The notes: generated by a model from the sequence alone, not told the origin. DNA of 13,295 nt from Kiritimatiellia bacterium (GCA_017430155.1 JAFRNO010000623.1:1-13295); one strand, 5' to 3'. Positions 1 to 8,244 are shown, numbered from the stretch's first letter. Numbers and translations are program-made.

Positions 1-2
1 AA

Positions 3-527
3 GAGCGTTTCGACGCTGTGCGCGGCTTCGTGCACGCCGCCGGCTTCGTCTCGCCCGCACCGCTCGGGCTCATTCAGGACGAGACGGCGCGCCGCCTCTT
101 CGCCGTGCACGCCCTCTTCCCCCTCCAGTTCCTCGGTTGGCTCGCGAAGCGCCCGAACCATGCGGACGGCGCGGCCGCCGTACTCGTCTCGTCGCTCGCC
201 GCACACGAGGGCGACTGCGGGAACGCCGCTTACGCCGCCGCCAAGGGCGCTGTGGAGGGACTGCTCCGCCCGGCCGCCGCCGAACTCGCACCGCGCGGCG
301 TGCGCGTGAACGCCGTCGTACTCGGCGTCGTCGACACGCCAATGGCGCGGAACTCCTGGATGGCTCGCTGCACGCCCGAGCAGCTCGACGCCCGGCGCGC
401 GCGCTACCCGCTTGGCTTCGGCACGCCGGAGAAGGTCGCGGACGTCATCGACTTCTTCCTCGGCGAGGCGTCCGCGTGGATCACGGGACAGTGCCTCGTG
501 GCGGACGGCGGACACCAACTAACCTAA
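3..527 (+). CDS. SDR-family oxidoreductase, FabG-like (5' end outside window)
   Basis: This is the C-terminal two thirds of a classical short-chain dehydrogenase/reductase, an NAD(P)H-dependent enzyme expected in the cytoplasm. The reading frame is open to the left edge (ERFDAVRGFVHAAG...), so the GTG at 18 is internal and the true start with the GxxxGxG nucleotide-binding motif lies upstream. Visible family marks are the 'VHAAG' strand, the catalytic serine in VLVSSLAA, the active-site YAAAK, the 'GVRVNAVVLGVVDTPM' strand and the terminal ITGQCLVADGG. The gene stops 12 bases before the NeuD-like acyltransferase on the same strand, so the two are probably co-transcribed. In such a pairing the SDR may reduce a 3-oxoacyl or keto-sugar intermediate. 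The substrate cannot be read from the sequence. Confidence 0.9.
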   Translation, partial: ERFDAVRGFVHAAGFVSPAPLGLIQDETARRLFAVHALFPLQFLGWLAKRPNHADGAAAVLVSSLAAHEGDCGNAAYAAAKGAVEGLLRPAAAELAPRGVRVNAVVLGVVDTPMARNSWMARCTPEQLDARRARYPLGFGTPEKVADVIDFFLGEASAWITGQCLVADGGHQLT

Positions 528-539
528 GCGGGAGACGGC

Positions 540-1178
540 ATGAAGGACCTCATCATCATCGGCGCGGGCGGATTCGGACGCGAGCTCTTCAGCGCGGCGC
601 GCGAGGCGGTCGGCTTCGGCGAGCAGTTCCGCGTGAAGGGCTACCTCGACGCCAACCCCGCCGCCCTCGACCGCTTCGCCGGCTATCCCCCCATCCTCGA
701 CGCGCCCGAGCGCTACGCCCCCCAGCCCGACGACGTGTTCATCACGGCACTTGGCAACATCGCCTCGCGCAAGCGCTGTGTCGAGCTGATCGAGGGCCGC
801 GGCGGCGCGTTCATCTCCGTCATCCACCGGTCCGCCTCGCTCGGACAGAACGTCATCGTGGGCCCCGGCTCGTTCATCGCGCACAACGTGGTGCTCACGG
901 TGGACATCTCGGTGGGGCGCCACGCGGACATCTTCCACGGCACGGAGATCGGGCACGACTCAACCGTGGGCGACTTCGCGCACGTCTACTCGCTCTGCTC
1001 GATCGGCGGCAACGTGAAAATCGGCGACGGCGCGGCGGTGTATCCCGGCGCGCGCATCATCCCCAACCGCACCGTCGGAGACGGCGCGGTCGTGGGCATC
1101 GGCAGCGTGGTGCTGCTCAACGTCAGGCCCGGGACGACGGTGTTTGGCAACCCCGCCGCCCCGAAGGTCCTGCCTTAG
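540..1178 (+). CDS. NeuD/PglD-like sugar O- or N-acyltransferase
   Basis: A 212-residue protein of the NeuD/PglD family, which transfers an acetyl or other acyl group from acyl-CoA to an activated sugar. Residues 1-20 form a Rossmann-like strand-loop (LIIIGAGGFGREL) that in PglD binds the nucleotide sugar. From about residue 95 there are hexapeptide repeats of a left-handed beta helix (VIVGPG, ISVGRH, STVGDF, VKIGDG, RTVGDG). The His-Asp pair in IGHDS (H139, D140) sits where PglD has its catalytic base, and the protein ends with the usual GNPAAP turn. Length is typical. A GGGAG ribosome site lies 5 bases before the ATG. It follows the SDR gene by 12 bases and overlaps the opposing gene's stop by 4 bases. 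The acceptor sugar is not identifiable; surface polysaccharide or glycan decoration is the likely role. Confidence 0.88.
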   Translation: MKDLIIIGAGGFGRELFSAAREAVGFGEQFRVKGYLDANPAALDRFAGYPPILDAPERYAPQPDDVFITALGNIASRKRCVELIEGRGGAFISVIHRSASLGQNVIVGPGSFIAHNVVLTVDISVGRHADIFHGTEIGHDSTVGDFAHVYSLCSIGGNVKIGDGAAVYPGARIIPNRTVGDGAVVGIGSVVLLNVRPGTTVFGNPAAPKVLP

Positions 1179-2446
1179 CTGAATGTCTGGCCGAGGTGAT
1201 AGCCCGTAAGCACGGGCTCGTCGTGGCTCAAATCGAACGAGAACACCTGCGTCATGGTGAATTTGCCCACTGTAAAATCCCCTTGGCCTTTTTCGGTGTC
1301 TTGATAAGGAAGACCGAGCGTACCATCGTGGGTGGTTGTGAGTGTTGCCTTCTTACCGTCCGGAGAGATGTCCAGCTTGTGGTCCATGTGATCGATCGTG
1401 TGCGTGAAGCTGCCACCAACAACCATGTTGGCACCTTCCACGCCCTGCAGGCTGAGCCCCTCGTCCGCCCCCGTCCCCTGATGCACGAGAGCGAGGGAGA
1501 CAGCGCTGGGGATCTTGAGAAGGATGTCCGCGAGAAATTTCCGGTGCAAGAGCGTTGTCACGGCGCGCTCGGTTTCAGAGAAAATCTCTTCGGAGCCTTC
1601 GAGATGTGGGTTGTTGTCAGGCCGGACTCGCTCTTTGATCAAGCTTTTCACATATTCCGCGACAGCGCTGTCCAATTCCTCCGCGCGCGAATCGCCGGGA
1701 GCGAATTTGCGGACAGGAAGAAGTTCCTGGTAGATACGCCTAGCGTGGGTCTCGGCCTGTGGTTCAGTTTTGGGATCGGCAAGGAATGCCATGACACTTC
1801 TGGCAAAAATCGTCTCTTTGGGCATCTCAAGTAAGGGCGAACCCTTTGGTAAGTAAAGAGGATCTGCGAGACGGGTGTAAAGATCCAATGCCCTCTGGCT
1901 GTCATAACCCAGGGTCACATCTCCAATGCCCCTAAACCCAAAACCTTTCCTTGCCTCTCGCATCGTTGCTATATTAGTTACTTCATGTATCGTCTTCTGC
2001 CGTTCAAACTCATCTTTCTCTTTGATAGCCTGTCCCTCTTTCTCTTTGATAGCCTGTTCCTCTTTCTCTTTGAGGACTTGATAGATTGCATCGTTGACAG
2101 CCATAATTCGGCGCGCTGTAAGAGGTCTCCCCTTGTTGTAGTCGTTCATCATCATCGCTTTTTTGACGGGTTCGGGAATGTTTCCTTCAAATATGCCTTT
2201 CACGGAATCCATGAAAAGCGCACGAACGTCGTTGTTTGCTTTCTTGTTGTCTGCTGACCGCCGGATGGCATAGACTCTGTCGTCAGTCGCGGCCTTGATG
2301 CACGACGAGAGATGGCCGTCGATTTGCCCTGGATTATCCAGGCGGGCAATGGCCTTCTCCTTCCCTTCGGCCAGCTTCTCTTCTGCAAACTCTCTAAAAA
2401 TCGTGAACTGGTTGACGGCTGTTTGTACAGGCATGAGCTGTGGCAT
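1175..2446 (-). CDS. Unrecognised 423-residue protein with short coiled coil
   Basis: I do not recognise a family. No signal peptide or membrane segment is visible, so the protein is probably soluble. The N-terminal half is rich in charged helices. Residues about 118-152 form a likely coiled coil built from an 8-residue repeat (EKEEQAIK, EKEGQAIK, EKDEFERQ), matching a 24-base tandem repeat in the DNA. The last ~90 residues alternate polar and hydrophobic residues (SFTHTIDHMDHKLDISPDG, FTMTQVFSFDLS) and look like a beta-rich domain. The ATG at 2446 has a strong AAGGAG about 8 bases upstream; a second ATG four codons in is less well placed. It lies 57 bases after the RND gene, with no clear terminator or promoter between them, so it may be the last gene of that unit. 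Its DNA is much less GC-rich than both neighbours, which suggests later arrival. Confidence 0.8.
   Translation of the reverse strand: MPQLMPVQTAVNQFTIFREFAEEKLAEGKEKAIARLDNPGQIDGHLSSCIKAATDDRVYAIRRSADNKKANNDVRALFMDSVKGIFEGNIPEPVKKAMMMNDYNKGRPLTARRIMAVNDAIYQVLKEKEEQAIKEKEGQAIKEKDEFERQKTIHEVTNIATMREARKGFGFRGIGDVTLGYDSQRALDLYTRLADPLYLPKGSPLLEMPKETIFARSVMAFLADPKTEPQAETHARRIYQELLPVRKFAPGDSRAEELDSAVAEYVKSLIKERVRPDNNPHLEGSEEIFSETERAVTTLLHRKFLADILLKIPSAVSLALVHQGTGADEGLSLQGVEGANMVVGGSFTHTIDHMDHKLDISPDGKKATLTTTHDGTLGLPYQDTEKGQGDFTVGKFTMTQVFSFDLSHDEPVLTGYHLGQTFS
2013..2074 (-). repeat. 24-base in-frame tandem repeat, about 2.5 copies
   Basis: Two near-identical 24-base units (2013-2036 and 2037-2060, one mismatch) and a partial third (2061-2074) encode the 8-residue coiled-coil repeat of the 423-residue protein. 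Because the unit is a multiple of three, copy-number change would lengthen or shorten the coil without breaking the frame. Confidence 0.9.
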
Positions 2447-2503
2447 TGTTTTTCTCCTTTTTAAATGGTTTTCTGTGCTGTTTACGTGAGAGAGGGAAGA
2501 AGG

Positions 2504-5500
2504 TTACAGATTTTTTGGCCCTCTGACTTTTTCGCGGAGGGTCTGGAAGAGGACGTAGAGCCCCGGCACGAGGACGATGCCGAGCACCGTGGCGGCGAGC
2601 ATGCCCGCGAACGTGGTGGTGCCGATCGCGCGGCGGCTGCCCGCGCCCGCCCCCGTGGCCCACACGAGCGGCGCCACGCCGAGCACGAACGTGAGCGCCG
2701 TCATGAGCACGGCGCGAAGGCGTTCGCGCGCGCCCGCGAGCGCGGCCTCCAGGATGCCGAAGCCGTCGCGCTCGTGCCGTTCCTTCGCGAACTCCACGAT
2801 GAGGATGGCGTTCTTCGAGGAGAGGCCGATCAAAAGCACGATGCCGAGCTGCGCGTAGATGCTGAGGTCGAGCCCCGCGATCTTGAGCCCGAGGAGCGCG
2901 CCGAGCACGGCCGTCGCCACCGAGAGCATCACGGGGAGCGGGACCGTCCAGCTCTCGTACTGCGCCACGAGGAAGAGGTAGCCGAAGAGGATGGCGAGGA
3001 TCAGGAGCGGCAGCGCCGTGCCGCGCGAGCGCATCTCGTGGAAGGTGAGGCCGGCCCAGTCGTAGCCGTAGTCGGGCGGCAGCTTCTCGTTGAGGATGCG
3101 GATCACCTCCTCGCGGCAGTCGCCGGCGAGGACGCCCGGGGCGGGCGTGCAGAGGATCGTGCAGTAGACGTACTGGTTGCGGCGGTAGATCACGCGCGGG
3201 CCGAGCTTCTCCTCGAAGGAGACGAGCGCGCTCACCGGCACCATCGCGCCCGTCTCGGAGCGCACGTAGAGCCCGCGCACGGCCTCCACGTCGGCGCGGC
3301 CCGTCCAGTCGGCCTGCACGGTCACGCGGTTCACCTGCGTGCCGAGGTTCACGTCGTTCACGTAGAGCGAGCCGAGGTAGGTCTGGAGCGTCGAGTAGAG
3401 CGTGGCGAGCGGCACGCGGAGGTACTCGCACTTCGCGCGGTCCACCTCCAGGTGCAGGTGGGGCGTGTCCGCATGGTAGCCGCACACGGCGCTCTCGATC
3501 AGGGGGGAGGACCGGAAGGACTCCGACAGGGACTTCGCGACGCGGGCGAGGCGGATGGGGTCGGCGTCGCCGAGCGAGAAGATGGCCGGCTCGATGCCGC
3601 CGATCGCGCCGAAGCCCGGGATCGGCGGCGGCGCGAACGCACGCGTCACGAGCATCGGGAGCGTCGAGTTCGTCTCGTTGATGCGCGTGCGCACGGACTG
3701 CACCTCCAGGTCCTGTCCTGGACGCTCGTCCCACGGCTTGAGGCGCACGGTCATCATCGCCTGGTTCTCGCCGCGTCCGCCGATGCGGCTCATGCCAGCC
3801 GTGAGCAGGATCGACTCCACGCCCGGCACGCCCCGCATGCGCGTGACGGCCTCGCCGCACGCCTGCGCGGTGAGCGACCGCACGCAGCCCTCGGGCAGGT
3901 TGGCGTCCACCATCACCGTCCCCTGGTCCTCGTGCGGGATGAACGCCTGCGGGATCGCCTTCGCGGTGGCGATCGCCCAGAAGACGAGGAGGAGGAACAC
4001 GAGGGAGAGCAGCACGACGTGGCGCGCGAAGACGCCGGACGCCCACACGTAGACGCGCCCCGCGCGGTCGAGGACCGCGTCGAAGAGCCGGAAGAGGACG
4101 AACTTCTTCCGGTCGGCGGGCCTGTTCCTGAGGAGCACGGTGCAGAGGGCGGGCGAGAGGGTAAGCGCGCAGACCGTGGAGAAGATCACCGCCGTGGAGA
4201 GCGTGACGGCGAACTGCTGGTAGATCTTGCCGGTGAGTCCGCCGAGGAAGGCGACGGGCACGAAGATGCCGAGCAGCACGAGCGTGGTGGCGATCACGGC
4301 GCCCGTCACGTCCTGCATCGCCTGGATGGCGGCCTCCTTCGGGTTGAGGCCCTCCTGCATGAGCGTCTGGACGCGCTCCACCACCACGATCGCGTCGTCC
4401 ACCACGGTGCCGATCGCGAGGACGAGTCCGAAGAGCGTGAGGATGTTGATGGAGTAGCCGAGCGCGGCCATGAGGGTGAAGGTGGAGAGGAGCGACACGG
4501 GGATGGCGATCACGGGCACGAGCGTGGCGCGCAGGTCCTGGAGGAATATCCAGCAGACGAGCGCGACGAGGGAGAGCGTGAGGAAGAGCGTGAAGACGAT
4601 CTCCTTCAGGCAGGCGCGCACGTAGTCCGTGGTGTCGTAGGGGATGAGCCATTCGAGGTCGCCGGGGAAGCGCGTGGCGAGGCGGGCCATCTCCTCGCGG
4701 ATGAGGTTCATCGTGCGGATCGCGTTGCCGCCCGGGAGCTGGTTGAGCTCCACGGAGATCGAGACGTCGTTGTTGAAGGTGTTGTAGTGCGTGTAGCCCT
4801 GCTCGCCGAACTCGGCGCGCGCCACGTCCTTCAGGCGCACGAGGCCGCCCTTCGCGTCGCGGCGGACGATGATCTCGCCGAACTCCTCGGGCGTGTGGAG
4901 GCGCCCCTTCGCGATGAGCGTGAGGATGCGCGCGTTCTTGTCCGGCGCCGGCGACGAGCCCACCGTGCCGAGCGAGGCCTGCACGTTCTGCGCCTTGATG
5001 GCGGCGACGATCTCCTCGGCGTTGATGCCCTGGGCGGCGCAGCGCTTGGGGTCCAGCCACACGCGCATCGCCATCTTGGGTCCGTGGATCGAGGCGTCGC
5101 CCACGCCGGGCACGCGCAGGAGGGCGGGCTGCACCACGCCGTACATGTAGTCCGACACCTCGATGCGGTTGAGCTTGCCCGTCTTCGAGCGGAGCGTGAG
5201 GATGCCGAGCTGGTCCTCCGAGGCGCAGCGGATGCGCAGCCCCGTGGCCTTGATCTCGGCGGGGAGCTTCGTGAGCGCCTGCTGCACGCGGTTCTGCACC
5301 TTCATGAGCGCCACGTCGCGGTCCGTGCCGACCTCGAACGTGATGCCGAGCGAGTAGGTGCCGTCGTCGGAGCAGGAGGACGCCATGAACAGCATGTCCT
5401 CCACGCCGTTCATCTCGTCCTCGAGCGGCGAGGCGACGGTGTTCATCACCTCGGTCGCGTTCGCGCCGGGGTAGGAGCAGTTCACCACGATGCGCGGCGG

Positions 5501-5659
5501 CTGCACCTCCGGGTACTGCGCCACGGGCAGCTTGAAGAGCGCCACGGCGCCGGCGAGGGTGAGGACGATCGAGACGACGCCCGCGAAGCGCGGACGCTCG
5601 ATGAAGAAGCGGGAGAACGGGTGCAGGGCGTCGATCGCGGCACGGATGCTCAGCTTCAC
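2504..5659 (-). CDS. AcrB/MexB-type RND efflux pump, inner-membrane transporter
   Basis: A 1051-residue resistance-nodulation-division (HAE1) transporter. It is the proton-driven inner-membrane part of a tripartite pump that exports hydrophobic compounds from periplasm or membrane to the outside. Length matches the family (about 1030-1050). The start has the family's FIERPRFAGV and LPVAQYPEVQPP. TM4 carries the proton-relay pair D421-D422 (TVVDDAIVVVE), and TM10 carries K949 (GLSSKNAILIVEFAKE). TM11 RAVLMTALTFVLGVAPL and the terminal GIVLVPGLYVLF follow. Two large periplasmic loops (about residues 40-340 and 560-880) contain the usual porter motifs such as 'GVGDASIHG'. The GTG start lies 10 bases after the MFP stop, with a GAGGGGGG ribosome site touching that stop, so translation is probably coupled. 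Specific substrates cannot be inferred. No outer-membrane channel gene follows. Confidence 0.96.
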   Translation of the reverse strand: MKLSIRAAIDALHPFSRFFIERPRFAGVVSIVLTLAGAVALFKLPVAQYPEVQPPRIVVNCSYPGANATEVMNTVASPLEDEMNGVEDMLFMASSCSDDGTYSLGITFEVGTDRDVALMKVQNRVQQALTKLPAEIKATGLRIRCASEDQLGILTLRSKTGKLNRIEVSDYMYGVVQPALLRVPGVGDASIHGPKMAMRVWLDPKRCAAQGINAEEIVAAIKAQNVQASLGTVGSSPAPDKNARILTLIAKGRLHTPEEFGEIIVRRDAKGGLVRLKDVARAEFGEQGYTHYNTFNNDVSISVELNQLPGGNAIRTMNLIREEMARLATRFPGDLEWLIPYDTTDYVRACLKEIVFTLFLTLSLVALVCWIFLQDLRATLVPVIAIPVSLLSTFTLMAALGYSINILTLFGLVLAIGTVVDDAIVVVERVQTLMQEGLNPKEAAIQAMQDVTGAVIATTLVLLGIFVPVAFLGGLTGKIYQQFAVTLSTAVIFSTVCALTLSPALCTVLLRNRPADRKKFVLFRLFDAVLDRAGRVYVWASGVFARHVVLLSLVFLLLVFWAIATAKAIPQAFIPHEDQGTVMVDANLPEGCVRSLTAQACGEAVTRMRGVPGVESILLTAGMSRIGGRGENQAMMTVRLKPWDERPGQDLEVQSVRTRINETNSTLPMLVTRAFAPPPIPGFGAIGGIEPAIFSLGDADPIRLARVAKSLSESFRSSPLIESAVCGYHADTPHLHLEVDRAKCEYLRVPLATLYSTLQTYLGSLYVNDVNLGTQVNRVTVQADWTGRADVEAVRGLYVRSETGAMVPVSALVSFEEKLGPRVIYRRNQYVYCTILCTPAPGVLAGDCREEVIRILNEKLPPDYGYDWAGLTFHEMRSRGTALPLLILAILFGYLFLVAQYESWTVPLPVMLSVATAVLGALLGLKIAGLDLSIYAQLGIVLLIGLSSKNAILIVEFAKERHERDGFGILEAALAGARERLRAVLMTALTFVLGVAPLVWATGAGAGSRRAIGTTTFAGMLAATVLGIVLVPGLYVLFQTLREKVRGPKNL

Positions 5660-5663
5660 GGCG

Positions 5664-5671
5664 CCCCCCTC
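5664..5671 (-). promoter_or_regulatory. Ribosome-binding site of the RND gene overlapping the MFP stop
   Basis: GAGGGGGG begins inside the TGA stop of the membrane fusion protein gene and ends 4 bases before the GTG at 5659. It supports this GTG as the start and points to translational coupling of the two pump subunits. Confidence 0.65.
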
Positions 5672-6854
5672 AGTTGAACTCCGACGCGGGGACGACCGTC
5701 ACCTTCATCCCCTCGCCCAGCTTGTGGACGCCCTGCACGACGATCCGCGCGCCGGGCTCCACGCCCTTCACCACGCGCACCTTGCCGTCCGCGCGCAGGC
5801 CGGGCTCGATCTCGCGGAACGACACCGTGCCGTCCTCGTTGTACAGCCACACGCCCGTCGCGGACCCGCTCTTCGCCACGGCGAGCGCCGGCACCACCGG
5901 CACCGGCTTCGGGTCCGCCTCGTCGGCGAGCACGGTGACGTAGGCGTTCGGCACGAGCAGGCGGTTCGCGTTGGGGAAGTGCGCGCGCACGAGGAGCGTG
6001 GCCGTCTCGGTGCTCATCTCGTTGTCGGAGAACGCCCACTTGCCGCTGGACGGATAGATCGCGCCGTCAGCGAGGCGCAGGCGCAGCCGGCGCGTGTCGC
6101 CCACGCGCGCGCCGCCCCACGCGAGGTAGGCGCGGTCGGTGATCGGGAACGTCACGCGCACCGGGTCCATCTGCACGATGCGCGCGAGCGCGCCCTTCGA
6201 CGGCGACACGAAGTCGCCCGCATGCATGAGTGTCTTGCCGATGCGTCCGGAGATGGGCGCGTAGATGCGCGTGTGCTTCATGTTGAAGGCCGTGCTCGCG
6301 AGCTTCGCCTCCGCCTGGGAGACGGCCGACTTCGCGGAGCCCAGCGCGGCGCGGTCGGACTCGAGGCCCGTCTCCGCCGCGTCCATCTCGGTCTGCGTGA
6401 TGCCGCGCGCGTCCGCCGCCTTCAGGCGCCGCAGGAGGCGCTCGGCGCGCTCCACCGCGGCCTCGGCCTGCACGACCTTGCTCTTGGCGGACGCCACCTC
6501 GGCCTTCGCGACGCCCTGATCGGCCGCATAGCGCTCGTCGTCGATCACGAAGAGCAGGGCGCCGGCCTTCACCTCGTCGCCCTCGGCGAACTTCACCTCC
6601 TTGATGTAGCCCTCGATCTGCGGGAGGATGTCCACCTCCTGCACGGGCTCCACGTGTCCCACGAACTCCTCGGGCGGGTTGAACTTCTCGGACGCCACCT
6701 CGTCCACGGCCACGAACGTGGCGCGCGACGTCATGCCGCGCGGCACCGGCGCGGAGACGCCCCAGAACGCATGCGCGAACCAGCCCAGCGCGGCGCACGC
6801 GCCCCCCGCGCACAGATAGACGACCAGGGCCGCCGCCTTTGACGCCGCGCCCAC
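5670..6854 (-). CDS. AcrA-type periplasmic membrane fusion protein of RND pump
   Basis: A 394-residue HlyD/AcrA-family adaptor that links the RND transporter to an outer-membrane channel. Residues about 7-30 form an uncleaved N-terminal membrane anchor (ALVVYLCAGGACAALGWFA), with no lipobox at a usual place. The two lipoyl half-motifs are at about 70-105 (VDILPQIEGYIKEVKFAEGD) and 193-225 (IYAPISGRIGKTLMHAGDFV). They flank an alanine- and glutamate-rich alpha-helical hairpin at 107-192. The beta-barrel (PVRVTFPITD) and membrane-proximal domains follow. The start is a GTG 3 bases after the SGNH-hydrolase stop, with GAGGAAG at 6861-6867 as ribosome site. The gene sits between the hydrolase and the pump, so all three are expected on one transcript. 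Family assignment is firm; cargo is unknown. Confidence 0.95.
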   Translation of the reverse strand: MGAASKAAALVVYLCAGGACAALGWFAHAFWGVSAPVPRGMTSRATFVAVDEVASEKFNPPEEFVGHVEPVQEVDILPQIEGYIKEVKFAEGDEVKAGALLFVIDDERYAADQGVAKAEVASAKSKVVQAEAAVERAERLLRRLKAADARGITQTEMDAAETGLESDRAALGSAKSAVSQAEAKLASTAFNMKHTRIYAPISGRIGKTLMHAGDFVSPSKGALARIVQMDPVRVTFPITDRAYLAWGGARVGDTRRLRLRLADGAIYPSSGKWAFSDNEMSTETATLLVRAHFPNANRLLVPNAYVTVLADEADPKPVPVVPALAVAKSGSATGVWLYNEDGTVSFREIEPGLRADGKVRVVKGVEPGARIVVQGVHKLGEGMKVTVVPASEFN

Positions 6855-6857
6855 CGC

Positions 6858-7997
6858 TTACTTCCTCGGCGCGGGAAGTTTCAAGGCCTGTGCGACGCCG
6901 ACTGAGAAGGCCTTCCCCATCGACATCATGCCCCAGTCGTTCGGATGGCAGCCGTCCACGGTACCCTCGAGGTCGCCCGTGTACATGCCGTCCTTGGGCA
7001 GGTAGACGAGGTCCTTCCACCCCTCCGCGACGAGCTTCTCGTAAAGCGCCTTGATGAACACGTCCTTCGCGCACGGCGGACGGCAGTACACGTCGCACTG
7101 CTCCGCCATCACGATCGGCACGCCGGGGCGCTTCGCGCGCAGGTTGCGGATGAACGGCTCGTAGCGCTCCTTCACGAGTCCGTCGTGCATGTTCCAGAGG
7201 CAGTCGAGCACGTAGCAGCTCGCGTCGATCGCCGCGAGGTGCTCGCTCATCTCCATCTCCATCTTGCCGGAGCCGGAGAAGCCGAGGTTGACGATCGGCA
7301 CGTCGAGCGTGCGGCCCACGATGCTGGGGAACGCGAGGCCCGGACGCGACGCGCAGCCGCCGTGCGTGATCGACGTGCCGTAGAACACGACCGGCTTCGT
7401 CACGCCGCTCGCCCGCGGCGGCAGCGCCTCGATCTTCGAGCCCGGCTTCACGCCGAGCGCGAACGACTGGATGCCGTTGTAGAGCGGCAGGTTCACGAGG
7501 CACGGCGCGCCCGGTTTCCACGCCACGCTCACCGTGCCCGTCGGCCACGCGTTGCCTGCGCCGGGACGGATGCGGCCCGTCTTCACGTAGCGCCACTGGC
7601 CGTCGTCCCCCTGCTGGTACACGTCGATGCCGCTCATGCCCGTGGCGGGCATGTGGTCCATCTCGAGGCCACGCCCCGTAGGCACCCAGCGAAACGAGAG
7701 CGTGGGCGAGTCCGTGCGGAAGCGGAACTGCATTCCGGCCGAGTGGCACTTCATCCCGCGCACGCCGCCGTTCACCGCCGTCGTGACGTTCCGCGGCAGG
7801 CGGTCGTAGAAGCGGTCCACGTCCGTGAACATCTTCCCCTCGAGCGGCAGGTAGCGTCCGTCGAGCCACTGCACGCCCTTCTCCGTAACCGAGTTCTCCA
7901 GCGCCATGCGCGGATCGTATTTCGCCGCGTCCGCCACGGCGGACAGCGCAACCATAACGGCGGCCGAAGCCACCACAACGCGTTTGCATTCAAACAT
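6858..7997 (-). CDS. Secreted SGNH/GDSL hydrolase with GxDLY N-terminal domain
   Basis: A 379-residue exported esterase-like protein. Residues 1-24 are a signal peptide (basic start, hydrophobic core, cleavage after SAVADA). The N-terminal beta domain (about 30-190) carries G123-I-D-V-Y127, the GxDLY signature of the domain found in front of this SGNH group. The hydrolase domain shows block I YGTSITHGG with nucleophile S209, block II NLGFSGSG, a block III-like CLWNM with N269, and block V DGCH with D348 and H351. GDS is replaced by GTS and GxND by LWN, as in related GxDLY enzymes. Such proteins deacylate carbohydrates or hydrolyse esters; the substrate is unknown. The ATG has GAGGAG 8 bases upstream and its own near-consensus promoter. 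The stop is 3 bases before the MFP start, so the enzyme is probably co-expressed with the RND pump, which is an unusual partner. Confidence 0.93.
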   Translation of the reverse strand: MFECKRVVVASAAVMVALSAVADAAKYDPRMALENSVTEKGVQWLDGRYLPLEGKMFTDVDRFYDRLPRNVTTAVNGGVRGMKCHSAGMQFRFRTDSPTLSFRWVPTGRGLEMDHMPATGMSGIDVYQQGDDGQWRYVKTGRIRPGAGNAWPTGTVSVAWKPGAPCLVNLPLYNGIQSFALGVKPGSKIEALPPRASGVTKPVVFYGTSITHGGCASRPGLAFPSIVGRTLDVPIVNLGFSGSGKMEMEMSEHLAAIDASCYVLDCLWNMHDGLVKERYEPFIRNLRAKRPGVPIVMAEQCDVYCRPPCAKDVFIKALYEKLVAEGWKDLVYLPKDGMYTGDLEGTVDGCHPNDWGMMSMGKAFSVGVAQALKLPAPRK

Positions 7998-8027
7998 GAT
8001 TTCTTCTCCTCAAAGTTGTTTGCGTCA

Positions 8028-8056
8028 ATTATACCCGCCTGCCGCGCCGAGGTCAA
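8028..8056 (-). promoter_or_regulatory. Sigma70-type promoter for the SGNH/MFP/RND unit
   Basis: Reading the minus strand, TTGACC (8056-8051) and a perfect TATAAT (8033-8028) are separated by exactly 17 bases. The predicted transcript would start near 8021, about 24 bases before the ATG at 7997. The -35 and spacer belong to a 17-base sequence repeated near 12460-12476. Confidence 0.85.
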
Positions 8057-8145
8057 GCCCATCTTGCCCGTTACGGCAGAACCGGGATTGCCAACGCATT
8101 GTTTATGGGAAACAACTTGAACAACTGCAAGTACAACTTTCTTTT

Positions 8146-8220
8146 GGCGCACGGGCTAACTCGCCCGTGCCCCAGTGCGACCCATCCCCCACCGGCGCCT
8201 CTCTCGCCGGGAGCGCCGCG
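8146..8220. repeat. GC-rich hairpin cluster A
   Basis: One perfect 8-base inverted repeat, gcacgggc (8149-8156) and gcccgtgc (8163-8170), has a 6-base loop. A second, ccggcg (8192-8197) and cgccgg (8205-8210), has a 7-base loop. They lie between divergent promoters. No T-run follows, so they are not obvious intrinsic terminators. Confidence 0.75.
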
Positions 8221-8244
8221 CTTAAGAAATTTCTCCTAAGGCTA

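Noticed and set aside
137..1834. 565-codon plus-strand frame spanning SDR, acyltransferase and the unknown gene
   Set aside because: Starts inside the SDR gene in another frame, is Arg-rich and crosses into a gene on the opposite strand.
2394..5060. 888-codon minus-strand frame overlapping the RND gene
   Set aside because: Out-of-frame shadow of the RND gene, Arg/Pro/His-rich with no recognisable domain.
2465..5677. 1070-codon open frame on the plus strand opposite the RND gene
   Set aside because: The RND protein on the minus strand is unmistakable over the same span. The plus-strand translation is monotonous Arg/Glu/His/Ala/Val typical of the antisense of GC-rich coding DNA.
6067..7989. 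640-codon minus-strand frame across the SGNH and MFP genes
   Set aside because: It runs through two well-supported genes in another frame; composition is typical of a GC-rich shadow.
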